Shown piece after piece: positions 17,850 to 25,802 of a stretch of DNA of 64,000 nt (the first letter of the stretch is position 1; each line of letters starts with the position of its first letter). Below the pieces are notes generated by a model that saw only the letters and a program-made list of their open reading frames with translations, did no database searches and was not told where the DNA came from. Position numbers and translations under genes: made by a program. The stretch is from Halorientalis sp. LT38 (GTDB lineage Archaea > Halobacteriota > Halobacteria > Halobacteriales > Haloarculaceae), in contig NZ_JAYEZN010000001.1 in NCBI RefSeq assembly GCF_037031225.1, positions 806,001 through 870,000 on the forward strand, written 5' to 3'.

Positions 17850-19724
17850 TCAGCGCAGGTCGTAGCTGTTCTCGACGACGCCGTTGGAAAGCTCGAGCGT
17901 GAGCGTCGCTGCGTCGGCGTCTCCCGGCAGATCCGCGGTGCCCGCCGTCGCCGTGGAACCGGGATCGACCGCGACCTCGGCCTCGCCCTCGGCGTCGCCG
18001 GCGACCCACTCGACGGTCGCGTCCACGGCAGCCGTGCCGTCGTTACAGACCGCGATCTCCGAGTGCTCGCCGGCTACGGGCGTCACCAGCGTCGCCTGTA
18101 CGGGCTCGTACGCGTCGCGTAACGCGTCGAAGGCGGCCTTCTCTGTCCCGTCCCGTTCGAGCAGGCCCATCCCCGCCTCGTCGACGTCCCGGAGCGTGTG
18201 GGCGGCGAACAACGCGGTTCCATCCCTGCGGAGACTCTCGGCGACCCGTTTGACGACGCCGGCCTGGTAGCGCTGGGAGGTGTCGACCCCCTCCTCGACG
18301 CGGGCGTCGTGTTTCGCCCGGTCGAACCCCGGTACGTCCTCGGGGACGACCGAGCCGAACGCGCCGGCGCCGAACTCCCCGATCACGTCGCCGACGCCGA
18401 ACGTGTCCCGGAGCCACGCCACGTCGCCCGATTCCCCGTAGTCCCACCCGGGGTAGAGCGCGGTCGCGTCGGCGTCGCTCCCCAGCGGCCCGACCACGGG
18501 CAAGACGATTCGATCCTCGGGAAACGCCGCGGCCACGGCGTCCGCGGGCCCGCGGTCGTAGCTGGTGCGCCAGGCCCGCCAGCGGAGGCGGAGCCGGTCG
18601 ATCGCGCCCGATCCCAGGGGGTCCGTGCAGAACTCGACCGGGTCGTCGTGCACGCTGTAGGCCGCGAGCGACGGGTGTCGCCCGTAGGTCCGGTCGATCG
18701 CGGCGGCGACGTCCCGCCCGCGCTCCGCGTCGAACGCGCCCGGCCCGGTCAGCGGGAGGTCCTGCCAGACCAGCAGGCCGGCCTCGTCACAGGCCTCGTA
18801 GACCCCCGGTTCGGGCGCGTGGGCGTGCATCCGAACGAGGGCGGCGTTGGCCGCGACTGCCCGCTCGACGTCCTCGGGCGTCCCGTCGAGCAGCGTCACC
18901 CCGCGACCCGGCACGCGCTCGCCGTTGATGACGAGGCCGTCGTCGTCTCGCGCTATCGAGCACAGCCCCGTGACGACCGTCCGGGTTTCGTCGCCGAGTT
19001 TCGCCCGGACCGCGTACCGGTGCTGGGGCCCGTGACCGCGCGGCCACCAGAGCGACGGGTCGCGGACCTCGATCGTGTGCTCGACGACGGCCTGCTCCCC
19101 GGCGGCCGCCTCGACGGTCGTCCGGTCCATCATGCCCCGGCTCTGGAACTCGCCCTCGGGGCGCAGCGAGAAGGTCATGCGGTCGTCGAGGTCCGTGTCC
19201 GTCTCGACGACGGCCCGGACGTCGATCTCTGCGTCGCCGTCGACCAGCCGGGGGGCGACGTCCAGGTCGAAGACGAAGGTCCCGGAATACGTCTCGATCG
19301 AGGCGTCCCACCAGATGCCGGGGACGCGATCGGATTCGGGGACCAGGTCGGTGTCGTGGACGCCGCCGAAGCGGTCCTCGGGGGCGCGACAGACCACGAT
19401 CAGTTCGTTCTCCTCGTCGGGTTCGAAGGCGTGGCGGAACGGCCGGAAGTACGCGTCGTGTTCGCCGACGAGTTCGTCGTTGAGCCAGATCCTGGCGTGG
19501 GCGAACAGACCGCGGAGTTCGACGACGGCGCGTTCCTCGTCACCCGACCGGGGATCGTCGAAGACGGAGCGATACGCGGCGGCGTCGGCGCCCGAAAAGA
19601 CCTGCGGACGGCCCGGTACCTCCACGGGCGTCCACACGTCCGGCTCGGGTTTGCCCGCCCCCGGCTCGACCGACGTCCCGGTCCACTCGCCCAGCATACG
19701 TGTCCGGGCGTCCGCCTCTGCCAT
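17850..19724 (-). CDS. Glycoside hydrolase family 2-like protein
   Basis: 624 residues with GH2 architecture: N-terminal jelly-roll (about 10-170, GLFAHARIWLNDELVGEHDA), immunoglobulin-like domain (about 180-270) and TIM barrel (about 275-520), then a C-terminal beta domain. The barrel keeps a candidate nucleophile Glu (IGEFGAGAFG), but the usual acid/base Asn-Glu after HPS is Asp-Asp here (HPSLAAYSVHDD). It is therefore uncertain that it is an active beta-mannosidase or galactosidase. No signal peptide. An internal ATG at 19697 sits at better spacing from the TAAAGG box and may be the true start. Confidence 0.75.
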   Translation of the reverse strand: MAEADARTRMLGEWTGTSVEPGAGKPEPDVWTPVEVPGRPQVFSGADAAAYRSVFDDPRSGDEERAVVELRGLFAHARIWLNDELVGEHDAYFRPFRHAFEPDEENELIVVCRAPEDRFGGVHDTDLVPESDRVPGIWWDASIETYSGTFVFDLDVAPRLVDGDAEIDVRAVVETDTDLDDRMTFSLRPEGEFQSRGMMDRTTVEAAAGEQAVVEHTIEVRDPSLWWPRGHGPQHRYAVRAKLGDETRTVVTGLCSIARDDDGLVINGERVPGRGVTLLDGTPEDVERAVAANAALVRMHAHAPEPGVYEACDEAGLLVWQDLPLTGPGAFDAERGRDVAAAIDRTYGRHPSLAAYSVHDDPVEFCTDPLGSGAIDRLRLRWRAWRTSYDRGPADAVAAAFPEDRIVLPVVGPLGSDADATALYPGWDYGESGDVAWLRDTFGVGDVIGEFGAGAFGSVVPEDVPGFDRAKHDARVEEGVDTSQRYQAGVVKRVAESLRRDGTALFAAHTLRDVDEAGMGLLERDGTEKAAFDALRDAYEPVQATLVTPVAGEHSEIAVCNDGTAAVDATVEWVAGDAEGEAEVAVDPGSTATAGTADLPGDADAATLTLELSNGVVENSYDLR

Positions 19725-19838
19725 ATCCTTTACGCGACACTCGACCCTCGAAGGCGCGGACCTGTTCGCCGGCGACCACTTTCACTTTCACTCCGCGGAC
19801 GGCTCGCCTTGATACCCCTCGCTGCCGAATTCGAGTGT

Positions 19839-19985
19839 ATGATCGAGGAACTGTCCTGTACCTGCCGCGGCTGTGATCGGGAACTCCACGACGGCGCGTG
19901 CCAGCTGACCTTCCGGACCGAAGACGGCGAGCGCCGGGCCTACGAGTGCGCCTGCGGTGCCGTCACGATCACCGTCGCCCGCTGA
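19839..19985 (+). CDS. Small cysteine-rich zinc-finger-like protein
   Basis: 48 residues with six cysteines (C7, C9, C12, C21, C37, C39). CxxC/CxC spacing and the C-terminus YECACGAVTI suggest a single zinc-binding knuckle pair. Haloarchaea encode many such short zinc proteins; the function here is unknown. It is 49 bases upstream of the DUF371 gene and could be co-transcribed. Confidence 0.6.
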   Translation: MIEELSCTCRGCDRELHDGACQLTFRTEDGERRAYECACGAVTITVAR

Positions 19986-20034
19986 CGCGACGGCGAAGCG
20001 ACCCCCTCAAGTGGGGCCGGCCGGAACGCCGGCT

Positions 20035-20448
20035 ATGGAAGAAGTCATTCGCGCACGCGGGCACGAGAACGTCTCGGCCCAGCACGCGAGCACGTTCGAG
20101 GTGACGAGCGACGACTACCTCACGCCCGCCGGCGACTGCATTCTGGGCGTCGAGGCCGACCGCACCCCGGCAGACTTCGATCCCGCGTTCCTCGATGCCT
20201 GCCAGTCGGGCGACGCGACCATCACCGTCGAACTCGCCGCCGGCGGCTCCACGGAGACCGTCACCGGTCGCGGCCACCCCGACCTCTCCTTCGAGAACGA
20301 CCGGAGCGCCGTCGGTCGGACGAGCGACTACGTGGACGACCGCACGGTGCTCGTCGACGCCGACGCAGCGGCGGCCGATCTCGACCGGGACCTCGTCGCG
20401 GCGCTGGCCGACGGCGCCGACCTGACCGTCACGCTGACCGTCGAGTGA
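20035..20448 (+). CDS. DUF371 family protein
   Basis: 137 residues. The N-terminus VIRARGHENVSAQHASTFEV and 'GHPDLSFENDRSAVGRTSDYV' match the archaeal DUF371 family, a small beta-rich protein of unknown function conserved in Euryarchaeota. No catalytic residues are evident beyond the conserved His in GHENV and GHPDL. It precedes endonuclease III by 75 bases. Confidence 0.85.
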   Translation: MEEVIRARGHENVSAQHASTFEVTSDDYLTPAGDCILGVEADRTPADFDPAFLDACQSGDATITVELAAGGSTETVTGRGHPDLSFENDRSAVGRTSDYVDDRTVLVDADAAAADLDRDLVAALADGADLTVTLTVE

Positions 20449-20523
20449 CCGGGACGAGGCGTCCGACCGGTGGTCGCGCGTCGATCCCGGTGCGCATTTT
20501 GCCCGGCGATCCCTAGCCTGGGT

Positions 20524-21339
20524 ATGTCCGAGGACCCCGAGCCGGCGGAGAACATCAGCGGGGGTGCGGCGGGCGGGGGCTACGCCGACACCTTCGACGC
20601 CGACGCGCCTGCGACCCGCGCCGAAGCCGTCGTCGACAGGCTGGGCGAACTGTACTGGCAGAAATCCTACGGCGGCCGGGACGCCTTCGAGTGTCTCGTC
20701 CGGACGATCCTCAGCCAGAATACGAGCGACGTGGCCAGTCAGCCGGCCCACGACTCGCTGATGGACCGGTACAGCTCTCGTGGCGACCTGGCCAACGCTC
20801 TCGCCGAGGCCGATCAGACCGAGGTCGCCGAGACGATCAGTTCGGCGGGCCTCTACAACCAGAAGTCAGAACGGATCGTCGACATCGCCGGGCGCATCCG
20901 CGAGGAGTACGGCGGCGAGGCGGGGTTCGACGAGTTCGTCCGCGAGGAAGATCCGACGGTGGTCAGAAACGCCCTGCTGGAGATGACCGGCGTCGGCCCG
21001 AAGACCGCCGACTGCGTGCTGCTGTTCGCCGGCGGTCGGCAGGGCGTCTTTCCCGTGGACACCCACGTCCACCGGATCGCCCGGCGGATCGGACTGGCGC
21101 CGGCGGACGCGGACCACGAGGGCGTTCGGGCGCACCTGGAGCGAGACGTGCCGGGCGAGAAGTGCGGCTTCGGGCACACCGCGATGATCCAGTTCGGGCG
21201 CGAGCACTGTTCGGCCCGCAAGCCGGACTGTCTCGACGATCCGGAGGCGTGTCCGATGGCTGATCTCTGTGATCAGGTGGGCGTCGAACCGTCGACGGGC
21301 GAGGTCGTCGATCCGTCGGAAGTGGAGACGGCGGACTGA
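20524..21339 (+). CDS. nth: Endonuclease III (DNA glycosylase/AP lyase)
   Basis: 271 residues, HhH-GPD superfamily. Removes oxidised pyrimidines and nicks at the abasic site in base-excision repair. Seen: LSQNTSD, hairpin LEMTGVGPKTADCVL with the catalytic Lys, and FPVDTHVHR with the catalytic Asp. The iron-sulfur loop has cysteines 229, 236, 243 and 249, spacing C-x6-C-x6-C-x5-C, four residues longer than the E. coli C-x6-C-x2-C-x5-C. A ~25-residue Gly/Ala-rich N-terminal extension precedes the core. A GCATTTTG box lies about 28 bases upstream. Confidence 0.92.
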   Translation: MSEDPEPAENISGGAAGGGYADTFDADAPATRAEAVVDRLGELYWQKSYGGRDAFECLVRTILSQNTSDVASQPAHDSLMDRYSSRGDLANALAEADQTEVAETISSAGLYNQKSERIVDIAGRIREEYGGEAGFDEFVREEDPTVVRNALLEMTGVGPKTADCVLLFAGGRQGVFPVDTHVHRIARRIGLAPADADHEGVRAHLERDVPGEKCGFGHTAMIQFGREHCSARKPDCLDDPEACPMADLCDQVGVEPSTGEVVDPSEVETAD

Positions 21340-21379
21340 CAGTCGGTGCAGTCGGACGCTTCGGGACGCAGGAGAGGGA

Positions 21380-21436
21380 GTCCCCGCTCGACGGTCGCTG
21401 GCCGGGTCAGGGGCTCGGGACCGATCGAGCGGGGAC
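21380..21436. terminator. Long imperfect hairpin between convergent nth and aCPSF1 genes
   Basis: GTCCCCGCTCGA pairs perfectly with TCGAGCGGGGAC, and an inner CGGTC/GACCG continues the stem past one bulged A. It lies in the 276-base convergent gap. It may end transcription from one side or be part of a structured RNA. No U-tract follows, so an intrinsic terminator in the bacterial sense is not supported. Confidence 0.4.
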
Positions 21437-21495
21437 AGGGGAGAGCGGGTGAAACCGCTGTGACCGTCGTCCCGGGGTCGTGGAGGGGCGAGCAG

Positions 21496-21529
21496 GCGAC
21501 ACGGGGGGTACCGCGAAGCGGTGTGTCGC
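21496..21529. other. Second hairpin in the nth-aCPSF1 gap
   Basis: Outer stem GCGACAC/GTGTCGC and inner stem ACCGC-(GAA)-GCGGT, with a one-sided bulge of Gs. A further self-complementary CCGCGGCCGCGG follows near 21550. No gene is seen in 21340-21615. Confidence 0.35.
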
Positions 21530-21615
21530 GCTCCCGCCTCGGTCGCTCCGCGGCCGCGGTCAGGTCACGGGCGAGGCTGGTCGCGGTTCGGGATATAAAG
21601 GTACGGCCGAAGGCC

Positions 21616-23541
21616 TCAGAGGAAGCGGAACGTCTCCAGGTTCTTCGGCGCGAAGGTCCGCATGTTGAACTCGTGGTAGAGCGCCGAGGAGAGGTCCTGC
21701 GTCGAGGACTCGTCACCGTGGACGCAGAGGACCTTCTCGGGGCGCGGGTTCATCGTCTTGACGAAGTTCTCCAGTCCCTGGCGGTCGGCGTGGCCGGAGA
21801 AGCCGTCGACGGTCTCGACGTCGCAGTTCAGCGTCAGCGAGTCCGACCGGCCGCGCCCCCGGCTGTTGCCGATCGGGACCTTGTCCTGGCCTTTCTGGAT
21901 GCGGCGGCCGAGGGTGCCCTGGGCCTGGTAGCCGACGAAGGTGAGCGTGGTGTCCGGGTCGGGGCCCAGGTGTTCGAGCCAGGACATGATCGGCCCGCCG
22001 GTGACCATCCCGGAGGTCGAGAGGATGATCGCCGGGCCGCCGTCGGCGACCTCCCGGCGCTCGTCCTCGCCGCCGTCGATGTGGTTGAACTGGTCGGCCA
22101 GGAACGGGTTCTCGTCCTCGTGGAAGATGCGATCGCGCAGGTCGTCGCGCAGGTACTCGGGGTACGTGGTGTGGATGGCCGTCGCCTCCCAGATCATCCC
22201 GTCCAGGTGGACTGGCATCTCGGGGATGTCGCCGTTGCGCATCGCCTCCTCGATGACGAGCATCATCTCCTGGGAGCGCCCGACGGCGAAGGCGGGGATC
22301 AGGACCTTCCCGCCGCGGTCGTGGGTGTCGCGGATGACCTGCTTGAGTTTGCGCTCCGAGTCCTTCTGGTCGGTCTGGTAGTCGTTGCGACCGCCGTAGG
22401 TGGACTCGAGGACGAGCGTCTCGACGCGGGGGAACTCGTTGACCGCGCCGTTGAACAGGCGGGTGTCCTCGTAGTGGATGTCGCCGGAGAAGGCGACGTT
22501 GTAGAGGCCGTCGCCGACGTGGAAGTGGGCGATCGAGGAGCCGAGGATGTGACCCGCGTTGTGCAGCGTGAGTTTGATGTCCGGGGCGATGTCGGTCACG
22601 TCGCCGTACTCCAGCGGGATGGTGTGTTTGATCGCCTCGCGGACCATCTCGCTCTCGTAGGGCGGCGTCCGGCCCTCCTTGGCGGCGACGTCGAGGTAGT
22701 CGAGCGTGAGCAGGCCCATCAGGTCGCGCGTGGGCTCCGTGCAGTAGATCGGGCCGTCGTAGCCGTACTTGAAGAGAAGCGGGATCAGCGCAGAGTGGTC
22801 GAGGTGGGCGTGCGTGAGCACCACCGCGTCGATCGAGTTCGCGCCCGCGCCCAGCGCTTCGGGAACCTGCAAGTAGGGCACCTCGTCCTCGGCGCCGGGT
22901 TTGTCGCCGCAGTCGACGAGGACGCGCGTCTCCGGCGTCGAGACGATGAACGCGGCGCGCCCGACCTCGCGGCAACAGCCCAGGGTGGTGATCCGCACCC
23001 ACTCGTCGTCGGACATCTCCTCGCGGTGGATCTGCCGGCCGATCCGCTCCAGGATGTCCCGGCGTTCGTCGCGTTCCTGCTTCAGGAAGTTCCGGACGTT
23101 CGAGACCGTCGAGGACTCGATGGGCGGCGTCCGGACGACCTCGGGCGTCCACCCCACCTTCTGGGTGATCTCACGCAGCGTCGAACCGTGGCGACCGATC
23201 ACCATCCCCGGTTTCTCGGCCTGGATGACGACCTCACCGGTGTCGGCGTGGAAGTCGAGGTCGGTGACCCCGGCCTCCTCCGGGGTCACCGCCATGATCT
23301 GCTCGCGGGCCTTCTCCGGGACCGACAGCACGTCCGGGTCCGGTCGGACCGTGATGCGTTTGCGCAACTGGCTGGCCAGCTGCCGGATGAGATCGCCGTT
23401 CTGGGCGAACTTCTTGGGATCGCGCGTGTACACGACGAGTTCCGGGCCTTCGTACTGGACGTCCGAGATGGAGATGTCGCTCGGAACCTCGTCGACGATC
23501 GCTGCTTTCAACTCGTCTAACTGATTGTCTACCGTGCTCAT
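21616..23541 (-). CDS. aCPSF1/FttA, KH-domain beta-CASP ribonuclease and transcription terminator
   Basis: 641 residues, the standard length. An N-terminal double KH region (1-~145; GxxG loop MVIGRHGS at 113-120) is followed by a metallo-beta-lactamase domain with zinc ligands H244-x-H246-x-D248-H249 (LTHAHLDH) and an inserted beta-CASP domain. C-terminal motifs TSGMVTGGP and VDGFSGHAD complete the site. Known role: 3'-end RNA cleavage and general transcription termination in archaea (FttA), homologous to eukaryotic CPSF73. I set the start at MSTVDNQLDE; the frame is open ~30 codons further upstream. Confidence 0.94.
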   Translation of the reverse strand: MSTVDNQLDELKAAIVDEVPSDISISDVQYEGPELVVYTRDPKKFAQNGDLIRQLASQLRKRITVRPDPDVLSVPEKAREQIMAVTPEEAGVTDLDFHADTGEVVIQAEKPGMVIGRHGSTLREITQKVGWTPEVVRTPPIESSTVSNVRNFLKQERDERRDILERIGRQIHREEMSDDEWVRITTLGCCREVGRAAFIVSTPETRVLVDCGDKPGAEDEVPYLQVPEALGAGANSIDAVVLTHAHLDHSALIPLLFKYGYDGPIYCTEPTRDLMGLLTLDYLDVAAKEGRTPPYESEMVREAIKHTIPLEYGDVTDIAPDIKLTLHNAGHILGSSIAHFHVGDGLYNVAFSGDIHYEDTRLFNGAVNEFPRVETLVLESTYGGRNDYQTDQKDSERKLKQVIRDTHDRGGKVLIPAFAVGRSQEMMLVIEEAMRNGDIPEMPVHLDGMIWEATAIHTTYPEYLRDDLRDRIFHEDENPFLADQFNHIDGGEDERREVADGGPAIILSTSGMVTGGPIMSWLEHLGPDPDTTLTFVGYQAQGTLGRRIQKGQDKVPIGNSRGRGRSDSLTLNCDVETVDGFSGHADRQGLENFVKTMNPRPEKVLCVHGDESSTQDLSSALYHEFNMRTFAPKNLETFRFL

Positions 23542-23813
23542 AGCTCGAAACTGACGAAAAAGCGCTCCTGCGTCCGAACGTGACGTCGCTGGTTGTCGGT
23601 CGGGGACGTCCCCACCCACTCCCGCGCGGCGGGACACAGGCTGTCTCCTGTAAGGGTCATAGTGGTTTCCGATATCGGTGGTCGATCCGCTACGTGCGGT
23701 CCGAACTCGTCGCTGGACGGTGAGTCCGGAAAACCGGCCTGTAACCGCTCTTTTGCCTCTTCATTATAAAAGCCTTCGCAAAGCAGTAGGTATTCGACGC
23801 CCTGCGGTCCCCC

Positions 23814-24296
23814 ATGGAGGTCTCACCCGCCATCGTCGCCGCCGAACACGAGTGGGTCCGCGAGCGCGCCCCGACGATCGTCGCGCTGATAAACACCGTC
23901 AGATCGGATCTCGGCGAACACTTCGGGGTCGAGGTTGGTGACGTCACCGTCGAGCAGTACCAGCGGGCGGCCGACGAGGTGTTCGCCGACGGCGACCTCG
24001 CGGTCAACGTCGCCGCCCTGGTCCGACTGCTCAGAGATCTCGACGTCGATGGCGACTATCCGGGGTTCGTCGTGGACGAACTGCTCGGCCGCGAACTGGC
24101 AGGGATGCTCGCCGGGAACCAGCCCCTGCGGTTGCTCGGCGAGGCGACCTTCCACTACGCGGACGTGCTGGCGCAGGGTGACCCGGGCGACGCCGCCGGC
24201 GCCGACGACCTCGACGCCGCACTGGCCGCCGGGTTCCAGACGCGACTGCCCGGCTGGGAGTGGACGGAGACGGAGAGCCCCTTCGTCAGCGAGTGA
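23814..24296 (+). CDS. Conserved haloarchaeal hypothetical protein
   Basis: 160 residues, soluble and mostly helical, acidic. Notable segments: EHEWVRERAPTIVALINTVR and QYQRAADEVFADGDLAVN. No catalytic motif recognised. A box CATTATAAAAG lies about 45-52 bases upstream, implying a leader of about 20 bases. Divergent from aCPSF1 with 272 bases between. Confidence 0.6.
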   Translation: MEVSPAIVAAEHEWVRERAPTIVALINTVRSDLGEHFGVEVGDVTVEQYQRAADEVFADGDLAVNVAALVRLLRDLDVDGDYPGFVVDELLGRELAGMLAGNQPLRLLGEATFHYADVLAQGDPGDAAGADDLDAALAAGFQTRLPGWEWTETESPFVSE

Positions 24297-24434
24297 GCGG
24301 CCGTGGCGCTGGAACCATCGAATGACAGAGAACGGCGAGCGCGAACTGGTGCCACCCTCGGAACCCCACCGGAATCCCCCAGTACCCCCCCAGGTACCGT
24401 CGCCAGGGAACCGGATCCCATTCCACGGGTCAGT

Positions 24435-24459
24435 CCCGATGGCCCCCTCAGCCATCGGG
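24435..24459. terminator. Hairpin between convergent genes
   Basis: CCCGATGGC-(CCCCTCA)-GCCATCGGG, a perfect 9-base-pair stem with a 7-base loop, in the middle of the 268-base gap between the converging hypothetical gene and the DICT-domain gene. The rest of 24297-24564 shows no gene. Confidence 0.4.
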
Positions 24460-24564
24460 CTACACGATACAACAGACGCTTCCGGGGTCTAACCTTCGCC
24501 GGATATAGAGGGCCATTTATTAGTCAGCTGATCGAGCGGCGACGCGCGGTCGCTCGGCCCGGCC

Positions 24565-25293
24565 TCAGTCGTCGCCGTAGGCCGTCCGGAGGTGGGTCAC
24601 CAGCGCCGCGACGCGATCGGGGTCGTACGTCCAGAACCCGTCGTAGGCGCCGGGCTCTCGTTCCCACGCGATCAGCGCGCACGCCTGTGACCGCGCGTCG
24701 GACCCGGCCGGCGAGAACGCGACGAACCAGTACTGGCCGAGTTCACCGTCGGACTCGGCGTGGGCGGTCACGTTTGGGATAGAGGGTTCGTCCCACTCGA
24801 CGTCGGTGTAGACGTGGACGTCGAGGTCGCTCTCGGCGAGACGTTCGTACACCGTCCGCTGGGCCGACAGCGCGGCCGGACGCTGAAAGCCCACGTGGAG
24901 TTCTCCCTCGCCCACACGCCAGGCGCGGTCCTCGATCTCGCGCGTCGCGGCCAGCAGGTGACGACGCTCGAAGGACCGAAAGAGCGTGTCGTCGAGGAGT
25001 TCGAGCAGCGGCTCCAGCGCGCCGGTCGCGGCGGGCTCCGGGTCGAGCAGTCCAGCGGGCGGCTCGAAGAGCGTGGCGACCGTCTCGAGGGTGACGCTCC
25101 CGAGGAAACGCTCGCCCTCGCGCACGGTGACGAACCCGGGGCCGGCACCAGGTGGCAGGCGGTCGAACCTGACATCGACGTTCCAGTCCCGGAAGCGCGT
25201 CTCGAGATCGTCCGGGGGGGCGTCGGCGTAGACGGTCACGGTCCGCCGGCGGGCAGCGAAGTCGTCGACGAACCCCCGGAGAGACTGGGTCAT
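24565..25293 (-). CDS. DICT sensory-domain protein
   Basis: 242 residues. The central helix-loop RRHLLAATREIEDRAWRVG followed by GELHVGFQ matches the DICT domain (found with diguanylate cyclases and two-component proteins), a proposed light or small-ligand sensor. The N-terminal ~80 residues form a small alpha/beta domain (TVTVYADAPPDDL). No output domain is fused. The start overlaps the stop of the upstream HTH gene by four bases, so the pair probably works as sensor plus DNA-binding protein. Confidence 0.78.
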   Translation of the reverse strand: MTQSLRGFVDDFAARRRTVTVYADAPPDDLETRFRDWNVDVRFDRLPPGAGPGFVTVREGERFLGSVTLETVATLFEPPAGLLDPEPAATGALEPLLELLDDTLFRSFERRHLLAATREIEDRAWRVGEGELHVGFQRPAALSAQRTVYERLAESDLDVHVYTDVEWDEPSIPNVTAHAESDGELGQYWFVAFSPAGSDARSQACALIAWEREPGAYDGFWTYDPDRVAALVTHLRTAYGDD

Positions 25294-25685
25294 CCGCCCA
25301 CCAGATCCCGGAGCGACTGCGGTGGTTCCTCAGAGGTGGCGACCTCGATCCGAAAGGCCTCGTCGAGGCACCGGTCGACCCACGCCGGGACCGCCTCGAC
25401 CGAGACGACGCCGGTGTCCGCGTCGTAACTGACGAAGCCCTCGGCCTCGAGTTTCGGGAGATGGACGTGTTGCAGTGCGATGTGGATGCGCTCGCGACCT
25501 CGCGCGTCCGCGTCGCTGCCAGTGACCGCGGCGAGCCAGCCGGTCAGCACGTCCGCCAGTTCCCGCCGCGTCGCATCTCCGTGTTCCCGGAGATAGTAGA
25601 GCAGGAACCGGCGCCGGTGGTCGGCGATCGCTCGAAAGCGAGCGTCGACGGCTTCGGGTGGGGTGGGTGTGCCAGTGTGGCTCAT
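25290..25685 (-). CDS. ArsR-like winged-helix regulator (DUF7344-type)
   Basis: 131 residues. A winged-helix core (FRAIADHRRRFLLYYLREHG, then DATRRELADVL and a recognition segment HIALQHVHLPKLEAEGFV) is typical of the haloarchaeal HTH family often partnered with DICT or Bat-like sensors. Translationally coupled to the DICT gene (4-base overlap). Divergent from proS; the AT-rich stretch TTCTTTTATTTATTT at 25708-25722 probably holds its promoter. Confidence 0.78.
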   Translation of the reverse strand: MSHTGTPTPPEAVDARFRAIADHRRRFLLYYLREHGDATRRELADVLTGWLAAVTGSDADARGRERIHIALQHVHLPKLEAEGFVSYDADTGVVSVEAVPAWVDRCLDEAFRIEVATSEEPPQSLRDLVGG

Positions 25686-25773
25686 ACTGGTTTCTCTATG
25701 GGGTATTCTTTTATTTATTTTTGCGGTGTAATTAGCAGGTACTTCGGTCGGAGCCGGGTGCGGACCGGGCGGG

Positions 25774-25780
25774 TTTATTA
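25774..25780 (+). promoter_or_regulatory. TATA-like box of proS
   Basis: TTTATTA centred 26 bases before the proS ATG, implying a leaderless transcript. The 14 bases just before the ATG (TCGGACTACCGTGT) match those before gltB at 13 positions. Confidence 0.5.
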
Positions 25781-25802
25781 CTCCCGTGTCGGACTACCGT
25801 GT

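Noticed and set aside
24297-24564. The gap with a 9-base-pair hairpin as a known structured RNA (SRP or RNase P)
   Set aside because: I could not find the conserved core motifs of either RNA; only a simple stem-loop is supported.
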